Below are positions 56,181 through 64,000 of a stretch of DNA of 64,000 bases, one piece after another. The position numbers and the translations under genes were made by a program. The stretch is taken from contig JARFTX010000001.1 of NCBI GenBank assembly GCA_029289265.1, positions 21,749 to 85,748 of the forward strand, read 5' to 3'. Each line of letters begins with the position of its first letter. Within the stretch, counting starts at the first letter, position 1. The notes beneath the pieces were generated by a model. The model was not told the origin of the DNA, ran no database searches, and worked only from the letters and a program-made list of their open reading frames with translations. The stretch is from Gammaproteobacteria bacterium. GTDB lineage: Bacteria; Pseudomonadota; Gammaproteobacteria; Burkholderiales; Rhodocyclaceae.

Positions 56181-58196
56181 ATGACGGACATGCAAAAGCT
56201 CTATCTCCTGGTTCCGCTGGCGCCGCTCGCCGGTTCGATCATTGCCGGCCTGTTCGGCAAGGCGATCGGACGCACTGGTGCGCACGTCGTCACCATCCTC
56301 GGCGTGCTGATCGCCTTCGTCGCGTCGGTGGTGATCTACCAGGACGTGCAAGCCGGCAACGTCTTCGACGGCCCCGTTTACACCTGGATGCAGAGCGGCA
56401 ACCTGAGCTTCGAGATCGGCTTCCTGATCGATCCACTGACGGTGATGATGATGCTGGTCGTCACCTTTGTTTCGCTGATGGTGCACATCTACACCATCGG
56501 CTATATGCACGACGACCCCGGCTATCAGCGCTTCTTCAGTTACATATCGCTCTTCACCTTCTCGATGCTGATGCTGGTGATGTCGAACAACTTCCTGCAG
56601 CTGTTCTTCGGCTGGGAAGCGGTCGGCCTCGTCTCCTACCTCCTGATCGGCTTCTGGTACGAGCGGCCGACCGCGATCTACGCCAACCTCAAGGCCTTTC
56701 TGGTCAACCGCGTCGGCGACCTCGGCTTCCTGCTCGGCATCGGCCTGATCGCCGCCTACGCAGGCAGCCTCAACTACGCCGAGGTGTTCGCCCAGGCCGA
56801 GCACCTCGCCACGCTACAGATGGGCGAGACCGGCTGGGCGCTGATCACCGCGATCTGCATCTGCCTCTTCATCGGCGCGATGGGCAAGTCGGCCCAGGTG
56901 CCGCTGCACGTGTGGCTGCCCGATTCGATGGAAGGCCCGACGCCGATCTCGGCGCTGATCCATGCGGCGACCATGGTCACGGCCGGCATCTTCATGGTGG
57001 CGCGCATGTCGCCGCTGTTCGAGCTCTCCGACGTCGCGCTCTCGTTCGTGCTGGTGATCGGAGCGACCACGGCGCTCTTCATGGGCTTTCTCGGCATCGT
57101 CCAGAACGACATCAAGCGTGTCGTGGCCTACTCGACGCTCTCGCAGCTCGGCTACATGACCGTGGCGCTGGGCGTGTCGGCCTACTCCGGTGCGGTCTTC
57201 CATCTGATGACGCACGCCTTCTTCAAGGCGCTGCTGTTCCTTGCCGCCGGCTCGGTCATCATCGGCATGCATCACGATCAGGACATGCGCAACATGGGCG
57301 GCCTGTGGAAGTACATGCCGATCACCTGGTTCACGTCGCTGCTCGGCTCGCTCGCGCTGATCGGCTTTCCGTTCTTCTCCGGCTTCTATTCCAAGGATTC
57401 GATCATCGAGGCGGTGCACGCGGCGACGATTCCGGGAGCGGGCTACGCGCTCTTCTGCGTCACGCTGGGCGTGTTCGTCACCGCCTTCTACTCCTTCCGC
57501 ATGTATTTCATGGTCTTCCACGGACAGGAGCGCTTCGGCAAGAACCATCACGACCATCACGGCGATCACGATGATGAGGAACCGTCATCCGACCATCACC
57601 ACGGCCTCGCCCCCGGACAGAAGCCGCACGAGACGCCTTGGGTCGTCACCGCGCCGCTCGTCCTGCTGGCGATTCCTTCGGTCCTGATCGGGTACTTCAC
57701 CATCGACTCGATGCTCTTCGGCGGCTGGTTCGGCAATGCCATTCATGTCGCGGCCAACCACGTCGGACTCTCCCAACTCGAGGCCAACTTCCACGGTCCG
57801 GCGGCGATGGCGCTGCACGGTCTGCAGACCGCCCCGTTCTGGCTGGCTCTCGCCGGGGTCGCGCTGGCCTGGTTCTTCTACATCAAGCGCCCCGACATCC
57901 CGGCTGCGATCCAGCGCCGCTTCCAGGCGGTGCACACGGTGCTCGAGAACAAGTACTACTTCGACCGCTTCAACGAGATCGTCTTCGCCGGCGGTGCTCG
58001 TCTGCTCGGAGACGGCCTGTGGAAGGTCGGCGATCGTGCCCTGATCGACGGTGCGGCGGTGAATGGCACGGCCCGCGTCATCGGCTGGGTCGCCCAGATC
58101 ACCCGGCTGGTGCAGACCGGCCATCTCTACCAGTACGCCTTCGCGATGATCATCGGCGTCTTCGTCCTGCTCACCTTCTGGTTCAACCTGGGCTGA
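56181..58196 (+). CDS. nuoL: NADH-quinone oxidoreductase subunit L
   Basis: A 671-residue antiporter-like subunit at the tip of the membrane arm, with about 15-16 helices. Signatures LFFGWEAVGLVSYLLIGFWY, KSAQVPLHVWLPDSMEGPTP and the lysine helices are present, and the C-terminal lateral helix region follows. A His/Asp/Glu-rich loop at about residues 453-475 (NHHDHHGDHDDEEPSSDHHH) is noteworthy. It starts 12 bases after nuoK. Confidence 0.97.
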   Translation: MTDMQKLYLLVPLAPLAGSIIAGLFGKAIGRTGAHVVTILGVLIAFVASVVIYQDVQAGNVFDGPVYTWMQSGNLSFEIGFLIDPLTVMMMLVVTFVSLMVHIYTIGYMHDDPGYQRFFSYISLFTFSMLMLVMSNNFLQLFFGWEAVGLVSYLLIGFWYERPTAIYANLKAFLVNRVGDLGFLLGIGLIAAYAGSLNYAEVFAQAEHLATLQMGETGWALITAICICLFIGAMGKSAQVPLHVWLPDSMEGPTPISALIHAATMVTAGIFMVARMSPLFELSDVALSFVLVIGATTALFMGFLGIVQNDIKRVVAYSTLSQLGYMTVALGVSAYSGAVFHLMTHAFFKALLFLAAGSVIIGMHHDQDMRNMGGLWKYMPITWFTSLLGSLALIGFPFFSGFYSKDSIIEAVHAATIPGAGYALFCVTLGVFVTAFYSFRMYFMVFHGQERFGKNHHDHHGDHDDEEPSSDHHHGLAPGQKPHETPWVVTAPLVLLAIPSVLIGYFTIDSMLFGGWFGNAIHVAANHVGLSQLEANFHGPAAMALHGLQTAPFWLALAGVALAWFFYIKRPDIPAAIQRRFQAVHTVLENKYYFDRFNEIVFAGGARLLGDGLWKVGDRALIDGAAVNGTARVIGWVAQITRLVQTGHLYQYAFAMIIGVFVLLTFWFNLG

Positions 58197-58267
58197 CGCC
58201 GGCGCACGCATGCACAACAAGCCTGAACAACGCGCGTCAGCGATGACGCAATGAACGGAAAGCAACA

Positions 58268-59749
58268 ATGACGGGTATGCCACTCCTCAGCCTCGCGATC
58301 TGGATTCCGATTCTGGGCGGATTGCTGGTGCTCGCCACCGGATCGGATCGCAATGCACCGCTCGCGCGTTCGCTCGCCCTCGCGGTATCGGTCGTCGGCT
58401 TCGCCGTGACGCTGCCCTTGTATGCGCTGTTCGATACCGGGTCCAGCGCGATGCAGTTCGTCGAGTACGCGCCGTGGATCCCGCGCTTCAACGTGAACTA
58501 CCACCTCGGGGTCGACGGCATCTCGGTGCTCTTCGTGCTGCTCAACTCGTTCATCACCGTGATGGTGGTCATCGCCGGCTGGCAGGTGATCCAGGACAAG
58601 GTCGCCCAGTACATGGCGGCCTTCCTGATCATGTCCGGCCTCATGAACGGCATCTTCTCGGCCCTCGACGGCGTGCTCTTCTACGTGTTCTTCGAGGCGT
58701 CGCTGATCCCGCTCTACCTCATCATCGGCATCTGGGGTGGCCCGAATCGCGTCTATGCGGCATTCAAGTTCTTCCTCTACACCCTGGTCGGCTCACTGCT
58801 GATGCTGGTGGCGATCCTGTATCTCTTCATGGAGGCCGGCGGCAGCTTCAGCATCCTGCAGTGGCATCAGGTGCCGCTCGGCATGACGGCGCAGTCGCTG
58901 ATCTTCTGGGCCTTCCTGATCGCCTTCGCGGTCAAGGTGCCGATGTGGCCGGTGCATACCTGGCTGCCCGACGCCCACGTCGAGGCCCCGACCGGGGGCT
59001 CGGTGGTGCTGGCGGCGATCGCACTGAAGCTCGGCGCCTACGGCTTCATCCGCTTCTCGATGCCCATCGTGCCCGATGCCGCGGCGGCCTTTGCGCCGAT
59101 GATGATCGCGCTGTCGCTGATCGCGGTGGTCTACATCGGCTTCGTCGCGCTGGTGCAGACCGACATGAAGAAGCTGATCGCCTATTCGTCGATCGCCCAC
59201 ATGGGGTTCGTGACCTTGGGCTTCTTCATGTTCAACGCACTCGGCGTCGAGGGGGCGCTCGTCCAGATGATCTCGCACGGCTTCGTCTCGGGCGCGATGT
59301 TCCTCTGCGTCGGCGTGCTCTACGACCGCATGCACTCGCGCAATATCGCCGACTACGGCGGGGTGGTGAAGACGATGCCGAAGTTCGCCGCCTTCTTCAT
59401 GCTCTTTGCGATGGCCAACGCCGGCCTGCCCGGTACCAGCGGCTTCGTCGGCGAATTCATGGTCATCCTCGCCGCGGTTGACTTCAATTTCTGGATCGCG
59501 GCGATCGCGGCCACCACGCTGATCCTCGGTGCCGCCTACACCTTGTGGATGTACAAGCGCGTGGTCTTCGGCAAGGTCGCCAACGAGCACGTCGCCCAGC
59601 TCGAGGACATCGGCGCGCGCGAGTTCGCAGTGCTCGGGTTTCTTGCGCTGTGCGTGCTGGCGATGGGCGTGTGGCCCTATCCCTTCACCGAAGTGATGCA
59701 TGCCTCGGTCAATGAACTCCTACGGCATGTCGCCGTGAGCAAGCTCTGA
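58268..59749 (+). CDS. nuoM: NADH-quinone oxidoreductase subunit M
   Basis: A 493-residue antiporter-like proton-channel subunit with about 14 helices. [20 protein letters not shown], the conserved glutamate in [20 protein letters not shown], and [20 protein letters not shown] are present. Seventy-one bases separate it from nuoL, the largest gap within the operon. Confidence 0.97.
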   Translation: MTGMPLLSLAIWIPILGGLLVLATGSDRNAPLARSLALAVSVVGFAVTLPLYALFDTGSSAMQFVEYAPWIPRFNVNYHLGVDGISVLFVLLNSFITVMVVIAGWQVIQDKVAQYMAAFLIMSGLMNGIFSALDGVLFYVFFEASLIPLYLIIGIWGGPNRVYAAFKFFLYTLVGSLLMLVAILYLFMEAGGSFSILQWHQVPLGMTAQSLIFWAFLIAFAVKVPMWPVHTWLPDAHVEAPTGGSVVLAAIALKLGAYGFIRFSMPIVPDAAAAFAPMMIALSLIAVVYIGFVALVQTDMKKLIAYSSIAHMGFVTLGFFMFNALGVEGALVQMISHGFVSGAMFLCVGVLYDRMHSRNIADYGGVVKTMPKFAAFFMLFAMANAGLPGTSGFVGEFMVILAAVDFNFWIAAIAATTLILGAAYTLWMYKRVVFGKVANEHVAQLEDIGAREFAVLGFLALCVLAMGVWPYPFTEVMHASVNELLRHVAVSKL

Positions 59750-59784
59750 AGAGCGGCTGCGATCAACAACGGACTGGTCAGAAG

Positions 59785-61254
59785 ATGAACTTTGTCGTCC
59801 CCGACTTCTATCCCGCAGCGGCGGAGATCTTCGTCGCGATCATGGCGCTGGTGACCATGCTCGCGACCACCTTCCTCAAGCGCATCGGTCGCAGCCTGGC
59901 GTACGTGCTTGCGCAGGCGACCCTCATCGGGGCCGCGTTCATCACGATCTACACGATGGACGGGCACGTGACGCTGACCTTCAGCAATATGTTTATCGCC
60001 GACTTGATGGGCGACCTGCTCAAGCTGCTGATTTACTTCGCAGTCGCCATCGGCCTGCTCTACGGCCGCGCCTATCTGGCCGACCGCAACATGGACCGGC
60101 CCGAATACTTCCTGCTGGCGCTCTTGATGACCCTGGGCATGATGGTGATGGTGACCTCCAACCACATGCTGACGCTGTACATGGGCCTGGAGATGATGTC
60201 GCTGTCGCTCTACGCGATGGTCGCCTTCGACCGCGAGTCGGCGCGCTCGACCGAGGCGGCGATGAAGTACTTCGTCCTCGGCGCGCTGGCCTCCGGCCTG
60301 CTGCTGTACGGCATGTCGATGATCTACGGCGCGACCGGCAGCCTCGAGTTCTCCGGCATCGCCCAGGCAATCTACCACCAGGCCGCGAACAAGACCGTGC
60401 TGCTGTTCGGCCTGGTCTTCATCATGGCCGGCCTCGCCTTCAAGCTCGGCGTGGTGCCGTTCCACATGTGGGTGCCGGACGTCTATCAGGGCGCGCCCAC
60501 GGCCGTCACCTTGATGATTGCGGCCGCGCCCAAGCTCGCCGCCTTCGCGATTTCGATGCGCCTGCTGGTGTTCGGGTTGTTCGAGCTGGCCGAGCAATGG
60601 CAGTCGATGCTGATGTTCCTCGCGGTAGCCTCGATCGTGCTCGGCAACCTTGCCGCGATCGCTCAGACCAATATCAAGCGGATGCTGGCTTATTCGGGCA
60701 TCGCACACATCGGCTTCATGCTGCTCGGCCTGTTGTCGGGCGTGGTGGACGGCGACCGTCACTTCGCGCTCAATGCCTACAGCTCGGCGATGTTCTATGC
60801 CGTGTCCTACGTGCTGATGACGCTTGCCGCCTTCGGCATGGTGATTCTGCTCTCGCGCGCCGGTTTCGAGGCCGAGAACATCGAGGATTTCCGGGGACTC
60901 AATCAGCGCAGCCCGTGGTTTGCCGCGATGATGATGATCGTCATGTTCTCGATGGCCGGCATTCCGTTCTTCATCGGCTTCTTCGCCAAGTTCTCGGTGC
61001 TTCAGGCGGTCGTCGCCGCGGGTTACATCTGGCTCGCCATCGTCGCGGTGCTGATGTCCGTGATCGGCGCCTTCTACTACCTGAGGGTCGTGAAGGTGAT
61101 GTATTTCGACGAGCCGATCGACTCTGCCCCCATTCACGCACCGGCCGACGTGCGCGTGATGCTCTCCGCCAACGGACTCGCCGTCGCCGTGCTGGGTCTG
61201 CTGCCGCAGGGGCTGATGTCGCTGTGCGCCTACGCGCTGATCGCGTCGCTGTGA
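59785..61254 (+). CDS. nuoN: NADH-quinone oxidoreductase subunit N
   Basis: A 489-residue antiporter-like subunit with about 14 helices. Key segments: [20 protein letters not shown] with the conserved glutamate, [20 protein letters not shown] with the lysine, and [16 protein letters not shown]. Last of the fourteen nuo genes. Confidence 0.97.
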   Translation: MNFVVPDFYPAAAEIFVAIMALVTMLATTFLKRIGRSLAYVLAQATLIGAAFITIYTMDGHVTLTFSNMFIADLMGDLLKLLIYFAVAIGLLYGRAYLADRNMDRPEYFLLALLMTLGMMVMVTSNHMLTLYMGLEMMSLSLYAMVAFDRESARSTEAAMKYFVLGALASGLLLYGMSMIYGATGSLEFSGIAQAIYHQAANKTVLLFGLVFIMAGLAFKLGVVPFHMWVPDVYQGAPTAVTLMIAAAPKLAAFAISMRLLVFGLFELAEQWQSMLMFLAVASIVLGNLAAIAQTNIKRMLAYSGIAHIGFMLLGLLSGVVDGDRHFALNAYSSAMFYAVSYVLMTLAAFGMVILLSRAGFEAENIEDFRGLNQRSPWFAAMMMIVMFSMAGIPFFIGFFAKFSVLQAVVAAGYIWLAIVAVLMSVIGAFYYLRVVKVMYFDEPIDSAPIHAPADVRVMLSANGLAVAVLGLLPQGLMSLCAYALIASL

Positions 61255-61338
61255 CCGCCCGGCGGGCGCTGTGGCGCCCGCAGGCCGGCATCCCTGCTGC
61301 AGTCTTGGTGCGGTGCGCCTGATTCGGAAAGGTCCCAC

Positions 61339-61905
61339 ATGACCGAGCGCAAGCACGACCCCCTGGAAGAGCACGAGATTGCCTCCGAATCGGTCTTCGA
61401 CGGGGTGCTGCTCAAGGTCCGCCGCGACCGCGTCCGCCTGCCCGACGGGAGCGAGTCCGTTCGCGAATACATTCGCCATCCCGGCGCGGTGGTCGTCGTC
61501 GCCCAGCTTTCCGACGGGCGGCTGCTCTTCGAGCGCCAATATCGCTACCCGCTGCGCCGGGCCTTTCTCGAACTGCCTGCCGGAAAGATCGATCCGGGTG
61601 AAGACATCCTCGACTGCGCGCGCCGCGAACTGCGCGAGGAGACCGGCCACGAAGCCGGCTACTGGCAGCACCTCGGCGTGATGCACCCCTGCATCGGCTA
61701 CTCCGACGAGCGCATCGAGATCTTCCTCGCCCGCGACCTCCACCACGTCGGCGACGCCCTCGACGACGAGGAATTCCTCGAACTGCTCGAACTGGGCGTG
61801 GACGAGGCCGAGGCGATGATCCGCGACGGGCGCATCACCGACGGCAAGACCATTGCCGCACTGCATCTTGCCTGGCCTGCGTTGCGTCGAGGTGGCGGAA
61901 GCTGA
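61339..61905 (+). CDS. NUDIX hydrolase (ADP-ribose pyrophosphatase type)
   Basis: A 188-residue NUDIX protein with a complete Nudix box (GKIDPGEDILDCARRELREE followed by TG) at about residues 82-104. REYIRHPGAVVVVAQLSDG and the acidic C-terminal half match the ADP-sugar pyrophosphatase subgroup (NudF-like). It lies 84 bases after nuoN; this neighbourhood with nuo is common in betaproteobacteria. The substrate is inferred from family resemblance only. Confidence 0.88.
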   Translation: MTERKHDPLEEHEIASESVFDGVLLKVRRDRVRLPDGSESVREYIRHPGAVVVVAQLSDGRLLFERQYRYPLRRAFLELPAGKIDPGEDILDCARRELREETGHEAGYWQHLGVMHPCIGYSDERIEIFLARDLHHVGDALDDEEFLELLELGVDEAEAMIRDGRITDGKTIAALHLAWPALRRGGGS

Positions 61906-62009
61906 GACGGGCTGTCCCGGTAGGCCCTGACAATGGCCAGCGGCCGCGCCGGTGACGGCTGCGACCTGCGCGCGGCTGGGTCGTCCGCCCCATGCGCAGC
62001 GCGCGTGCT

Positions 62010-62915
62010 TCAATCCTCGTCGAGCGCCGCGAAGCCTGCCACGAGATGATCGATCAGTGCCCGCAGCGCCGGCAGCAAGCCGCGGCGCGACGGGTAGACG
62101 ACGTGGATGATTTCGCGGCGCGGCGCCCAGTCGGGAATCAAACGCACCAGCGTGCCGGCTACCAGTTCGTCGCACACGATCAGCGTCGGCAACTGCACGA
62201 CACCGACTCCGGCGAGCGCGGCTCGCCGCAGCGCGACCATGTCGCTGGAGATCAGGCGCGGGCGGTGGTGGAGTACGACCTTGGCGCCTTCGGGGCCGAA
62301 CAGGGACCACACGTGCTCGTCCTGCGGTGGCCCCAGCGACAGGCTCGGGTAGCCCGCCAACTCGGCCGGAGCCGCCGGCGTGCCGTGTGCTGCGAGCAGG
62401 GCGGGGCTCGCGACCAGGCACTGGCTGCGGTCGGACAGCACGCGCAGGACGAGCTCGCTATCCGGCAGCGGCGGGGGCCGCACCCGGACGGCGAGATCGA
62501 TCCCGTCGCTGACCGGTGAAACCTGGCGGTTCGTCGCCTCCAGATGAATCACGACTTGCGGATGAGCCGCCATGAACTCGGCCACCATCCGGCCGACATG
62601 CGCATGCAGGAGCGCGACCGGGCAACTCATCCGCACGATGCCACGCGGTTTGGCGCGCGTGAGCTCGATCGCTTCGCGGGCCGCTTCGGCCTCGACCAGC
62701 ATCGCGCGACAGTGCTCGTAATAGGTCTGACCGACCTCGGTCAGCGAGCAGTGGCGGGTGGAGCGCTGGATCAGGCGCACGCCGAGGCGCTCTTCGAGCA
62801 GCGCGACGCGGCGGCTGAGCTTCGACTTCGGCACGCCGAGGGCCCGACCGGCGGCCGCGAAGCCGCCATGCTCGACCACGCGGGCATAGTAGTAGAGGTC
62901 GTTGAGGTCTTCCAT
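62010..62915 (-). CDS. LysR-family transcription regulator
   Basis: A 301-residue regulator. The N-terminal winged helix (MEDLNDLYYYARVVEHGGFA, then RALGVPKSKLSRRVALLEER) is followed by a substrate-binding domain from about residue 90 (RGIVRMSCPVALLHAHVGRM). It is divergent from the pirin-type gene at 63059, and LysR/pirin pairs of this sort are common, the regulator often controlling its divergent neighbour; with that gene broken here the target may be lost. ATG 62915 starts the HTH; the frame extends further upstream into the intergenic region. Confidence 0.9.
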   Translation of the reverse strand: MEDLNDLYYYARVVEHGGFAAAGRALGVPKSKLSRRVALLEERLGVRLIQRSTRHCSLTEVGQTYYEHCRAMLVEAEAAREAIELTRAKPRGIVRMSCPVALLHAHVGRMVAEFMAAHPQVVIHLEATNRQVSPVSDGIDLAVRVRPPPLPDSELVLRVLSDRSQCLVASPALLAAHGTPAAPAELAGYPSLSLGPPQDEHVWSLFGPEGAKVVLHHRPRLISSDMVALRRAALAGVGVVQLPTLIVCDELVAGTLVRLIPDWAPRREIIHVVYPSRRGLLPALRALIDHLVAGFAALDED

Positions 62916-63058
62916 TGGCCGCCGAAGGGGTAGGTGAATCGGTCTCGATTGTTCTACGGATAGGACGCTGAGAGCAAGTTTTGCCGTCTTCCCGCAAATC
63001 AAGTCCATTCCTATAGTGGATTCCGTGCAGCACGGAACCGATTTTCGAGGAGACGACA
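62916..63058. promoter_or_regulatory. Divergent LysR/pirin control region
   Basis: A 143-base divergent promoter region. It has an interrupted inverted repeat TCCA ... TGGA around CTATAGT near 63004-63020, with TATAGT as a possible -10 for the pirin side, and a clear GAGGAGA ribosome site just before 63059. A LysR operator is likely here but cannot be placed with confidence. Confidence 0.35.
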
Positions 63059-63382
63059 ATGAAGCGAGTCCTGGGTGTGTACAGCGCTCCGCATTCCCAC
63101 CGGGTTGGCGACGGCTTTCCGGTACGCTCGCTCTTCAGCTGCCACAGTCAGGGCCGGCAGCTCAGTCCCTTTTTGCTGCTCGCCGGCGAGCCGATCGACG
63201 AGCCGATCTTCGGCTACGGACCATTCGTGATGAACTCTGAAGCGGAGATCGAGCAGGCCATCGACGACTACGAGGGCGGTCGTTTCGGCGCGATCTCGCG
63301 AGGGCCGACGGATTTTAGTGAAGAAGCACAGACAGGGCTGCACGGCGCGGCGCATCCGCAGGCCGGCGCCATGCGGCGCTGA
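63059..63382 (+). pseudogene. Pirin-family gene with a large internal deletion
   Basis: A 107-residue frame that joins the first about 43 residues of a pirin (MKRVLGVYSAPHSHRVGDGF, PVRSLFSCHSQGRQLSPFLL) directly to the family's C-terminal end (LLAGEPIDEPIFGYGPFVMN, SEAEIEQAIDDYEGGRFGAI). Intact pirins are about 230-300 residues; the missing middle holds the cupin core and the metal-binding histidines and glutamate. The frame is kept across the junction and the ribosome site is intact, so a peptide may still be made but cannot be a working pirin. The LLL/LAGEP junction suggests recombination at a short CTGCTC-like repeat. Confidence 0.8.
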
Positions 63383-63391
63383 CGAACCGGC

Positions 63392-63408
63392 CGGCGGCGT
63401 TGCCGCCG
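63392..63408 (+). terminator. Hairpin after the pirin remnant
   Basis: CGGCGGC, loop GTT, GCCGCCG, ten bases after the stop codon, inside a wider GGCC...GGGCC pairing. No T-run follows directly; a weak terminator at best. Confidence 0.4.
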
Positions 63409-63493
63409 CGGGCCCAAGCGTGCCGTGCCGTCTTTCTGTTTGGCGCAGTGAGCCAGGTGCGGCCTTTTCCCCCAGAGTAGAAGGAGCAAGAAA

Positions 63494-63568
63494 ATGAGCA
63501 ACCCTTACGTCCGAGTACAACCAGGAACGGTCATCTGGCCCCGACAGCATCAACTCTGGCACGACTAA
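63494..63568 (+). other. Short open frame with a strong ribosome site, unknown
   Basis: AAGGAG sits eight bases before ATG 63494, one of the best ribosome sites in the window, but the frame gives only 24 residues (MSNPYVRVQPGTVIWPRQHQ and four more) before TAA. Another frame stays open from 63498 to 63632 and encodes ... EYNQERSSGPDSINSGTTNG ... KTRTISIGGIIFF then stop. A single-base deletion near 63511 would join ATG to this frame and give about 45 residues. It could be a frameshifted small gene or chance; no family is recognised. Confidence 0.3.
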
Positions 63569-63774
63569 TGGTGTTCCGAATGGCGATCTGAAGACTCGCA
63601 CGATCTCCATCGGCGGCATCATCTTCTTCTGATCCGCAGGGCGGCACGGCGGGGAACGGAATCACGCCGCGTCGTCGCAATGGCTTGCAAAACGGCGGCC
63701 CGGGCGCGAGGCGATCGCGTCCGGGCCGCTTGGCGTCGTCGGGGGAATGCGGGGCAATGGTGCCGTCCGCGGGT

Positions 63775-63829
63775 CCGTCCCCGGTTTTCGCCCGCCGACG
63801 TGGCGGCCGGGGATGTCCCCGTAGGGGCG
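63775..63829 (+). repeat. 55-base direct repeat, copy 1
   Basis: Begins CCGTCCCCGGTTTTCGCCCG and ends GTCCCCGTAGGGGCG; identical over 55 bases to 63946-64000, 171 bases downstream. Its end overlaps the first hairpin of the REPIN-like element. Confidence 0.9.
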
Positions 63830-63895
63830 ACCCTTGTGGTCGCCCTTGGCTGGGTCGAGGCACCGGACATGGGCAGGCACAAGGCCTGCCCCTAC
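63821..63895. repeat. REPIN-like element: two hairpins in inverted orientation
   Basis: Left hairpin GGGCGACC, loop CTTGT, GGTCGCCC (63825-63845). Right hairpin GGGCAGGC, loop ACAAG, GCCTGCCC (63871-63891). The loops are reverse complements and the outer ends GTAGGGGC (63821-63828) and GCCCCTAC (63888-63895) are exact inverted repeats. This is the layout of a REP pair forming a REPIN, a short non-autonomous element spread by RAYT (TnpA_REP) transposases. No RAYT gene is in the window. Confidence 0.65.
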
Positions 63896-63930
63896 GGCGT
63901 GGTTCGGGCGGTGCGGTTCTTCCGGGGGCC

Positions 63931-63964
63931 GTCTCCGGTTTGCGCCCGTCCCCGGTTTTCGCCC
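63931..63964 (+). repeat. 17-base imperfect tandem repeat
   Basis: GTCTCCGGTTTGCGCCC (63931-63947) is followed at once by GTCCCCGGTTTTCGCCC (63948-63964), 15 of 17 positions identical. The second unit is the start of the second 55-base repeat copy. Confidence 0.75.
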
Positions 63965-64000
63965 GCCGACGTGGCGGCCGGGGATGTCCCCGTAGGGGCG
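63946..64000 (+). repeat. 55-base direct repeat, copy 2 (runs to the window edge)
   Basis: Identical to 63775-63829 up to the last base of the window, so the true repeat may be longer. Its end GTAGGGGCG would begin another hairpin of the same kind if the element continues. Confidence 0.9.

Larger units (their letters stand above)
63633..64000. other. Non-coding repeat-rich right end
   Basis: The last 368 bases carry no supported gene; short frames on the minus strand here are GC-driven and Arg/Pro-rich. The stretch contains two long hairpins in inverted orientation, a 55-base direct repeat and a 17-base tandem repeat, described separately. Confidence 0.7.

Noticed and set aside
59677..62421. 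914-codon minus-strand frame opposite nuoN and the NUDIX gene
   Set aside because: Antisense shadow with His/Arg/Glu-rich low complexity; nuoN is clearly coding on the plus strand.
63531..63882. Several minus-strand frames at the right end
   Set aside because: They run through hairpins and direct repeats, are Arg/Pro-rich, and lack ribosome sites and similarity.

Overview
The window is a GC-rich, densely packed stretch of what looks like a betaproteobacterial chromosome, most likely Rhodocyclales (Azoarcus/Thauera/Aromatoleum type). This rests on gene order (accD-folC-dedD-cvpA-purF-metZ; grpE-dnaK-dnaJ; hrcA/nadK-recN/fur/bamE-dapB; carA-carB-greA/yhbY-rlmE-ftsH-glmM-pstSCAB-tpiA-secG-tRNA-Leu-nuoA..N) and on protein content; no database search was possible. 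Nearly everything is core metabolism. There is no prophage, integron, CRISPR array or transposase.

Layout. 1-5.6 kb: plus-strand end of accD, folC, a SPOR-domain protein, cvpA, purF and metZ. 5.7-7.6 kb: minus-strand operon of an exported and a cytosolic cyclophilin plus lpxH. 7.9-9.2 kb: cysS, ending at a strong hairpin shared with dnaJ. 9.3-13.2 kb: minus-strand grpE-dnaK-dnaJ with two clear sigma-32-type promoters. 13.4-14.8 kb: a Ser/Thr kinase fused to a cyclic-nucleotide-binding domain. 14.8-17.4 kb: hrcA-hemH-small membrane protein on the minus strand. 17.5-24.5 kb: nadK, recN, fur (minus), bamE, dapB and a large hybrid histidine kinase. 24.6-29.6 kb: carA-carB-greA behind a promoter followed at once by an intrinsic terminator hairpin (probable attenuator). 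29.7-37 kb: yhbY (minus), rlmE, a three-gene insertion (MoxR/RavA-type ATPase, VWA/ViaA-type protein, DUF364-type protein), then ftsH. 37.4-46.5 kb: glmM, pstSCAB, tpiA, secG. 46.57-46.66 kb: tRNA-Leu(GAG). 46.75-61.3 kb: the complete 14-gene nuoA-N operon for respiratory complex I. 61.3-64 kb: a NUDIX hydrolase, a LysR regulator, an internally deleted pirin gene, and a non-coding tail rich in repeats and hairpins.

How it fits together: the genes cover purine, pyrimidine, folate, methionine, lysine, heme, NADP, lipid A and peptidoglycan-precursor synthesis, protein folding and quality control (DnaKJ-GrpE, HrcA, FtsH, cyclophilins), phosphate uptake and aerobic electron transport. The least ordinary parts are the ATPase/VWA/DUF364 cassette between rlmE and ftsH, the kinase-cNBD fusion beside the chaperone operon, the histidine kinase between dapB and carA, the carA leader hairpin, the truncated pirin gene, and the inverted-hairpin (REPIN-like) and 55-base direct repeats at the right edge.
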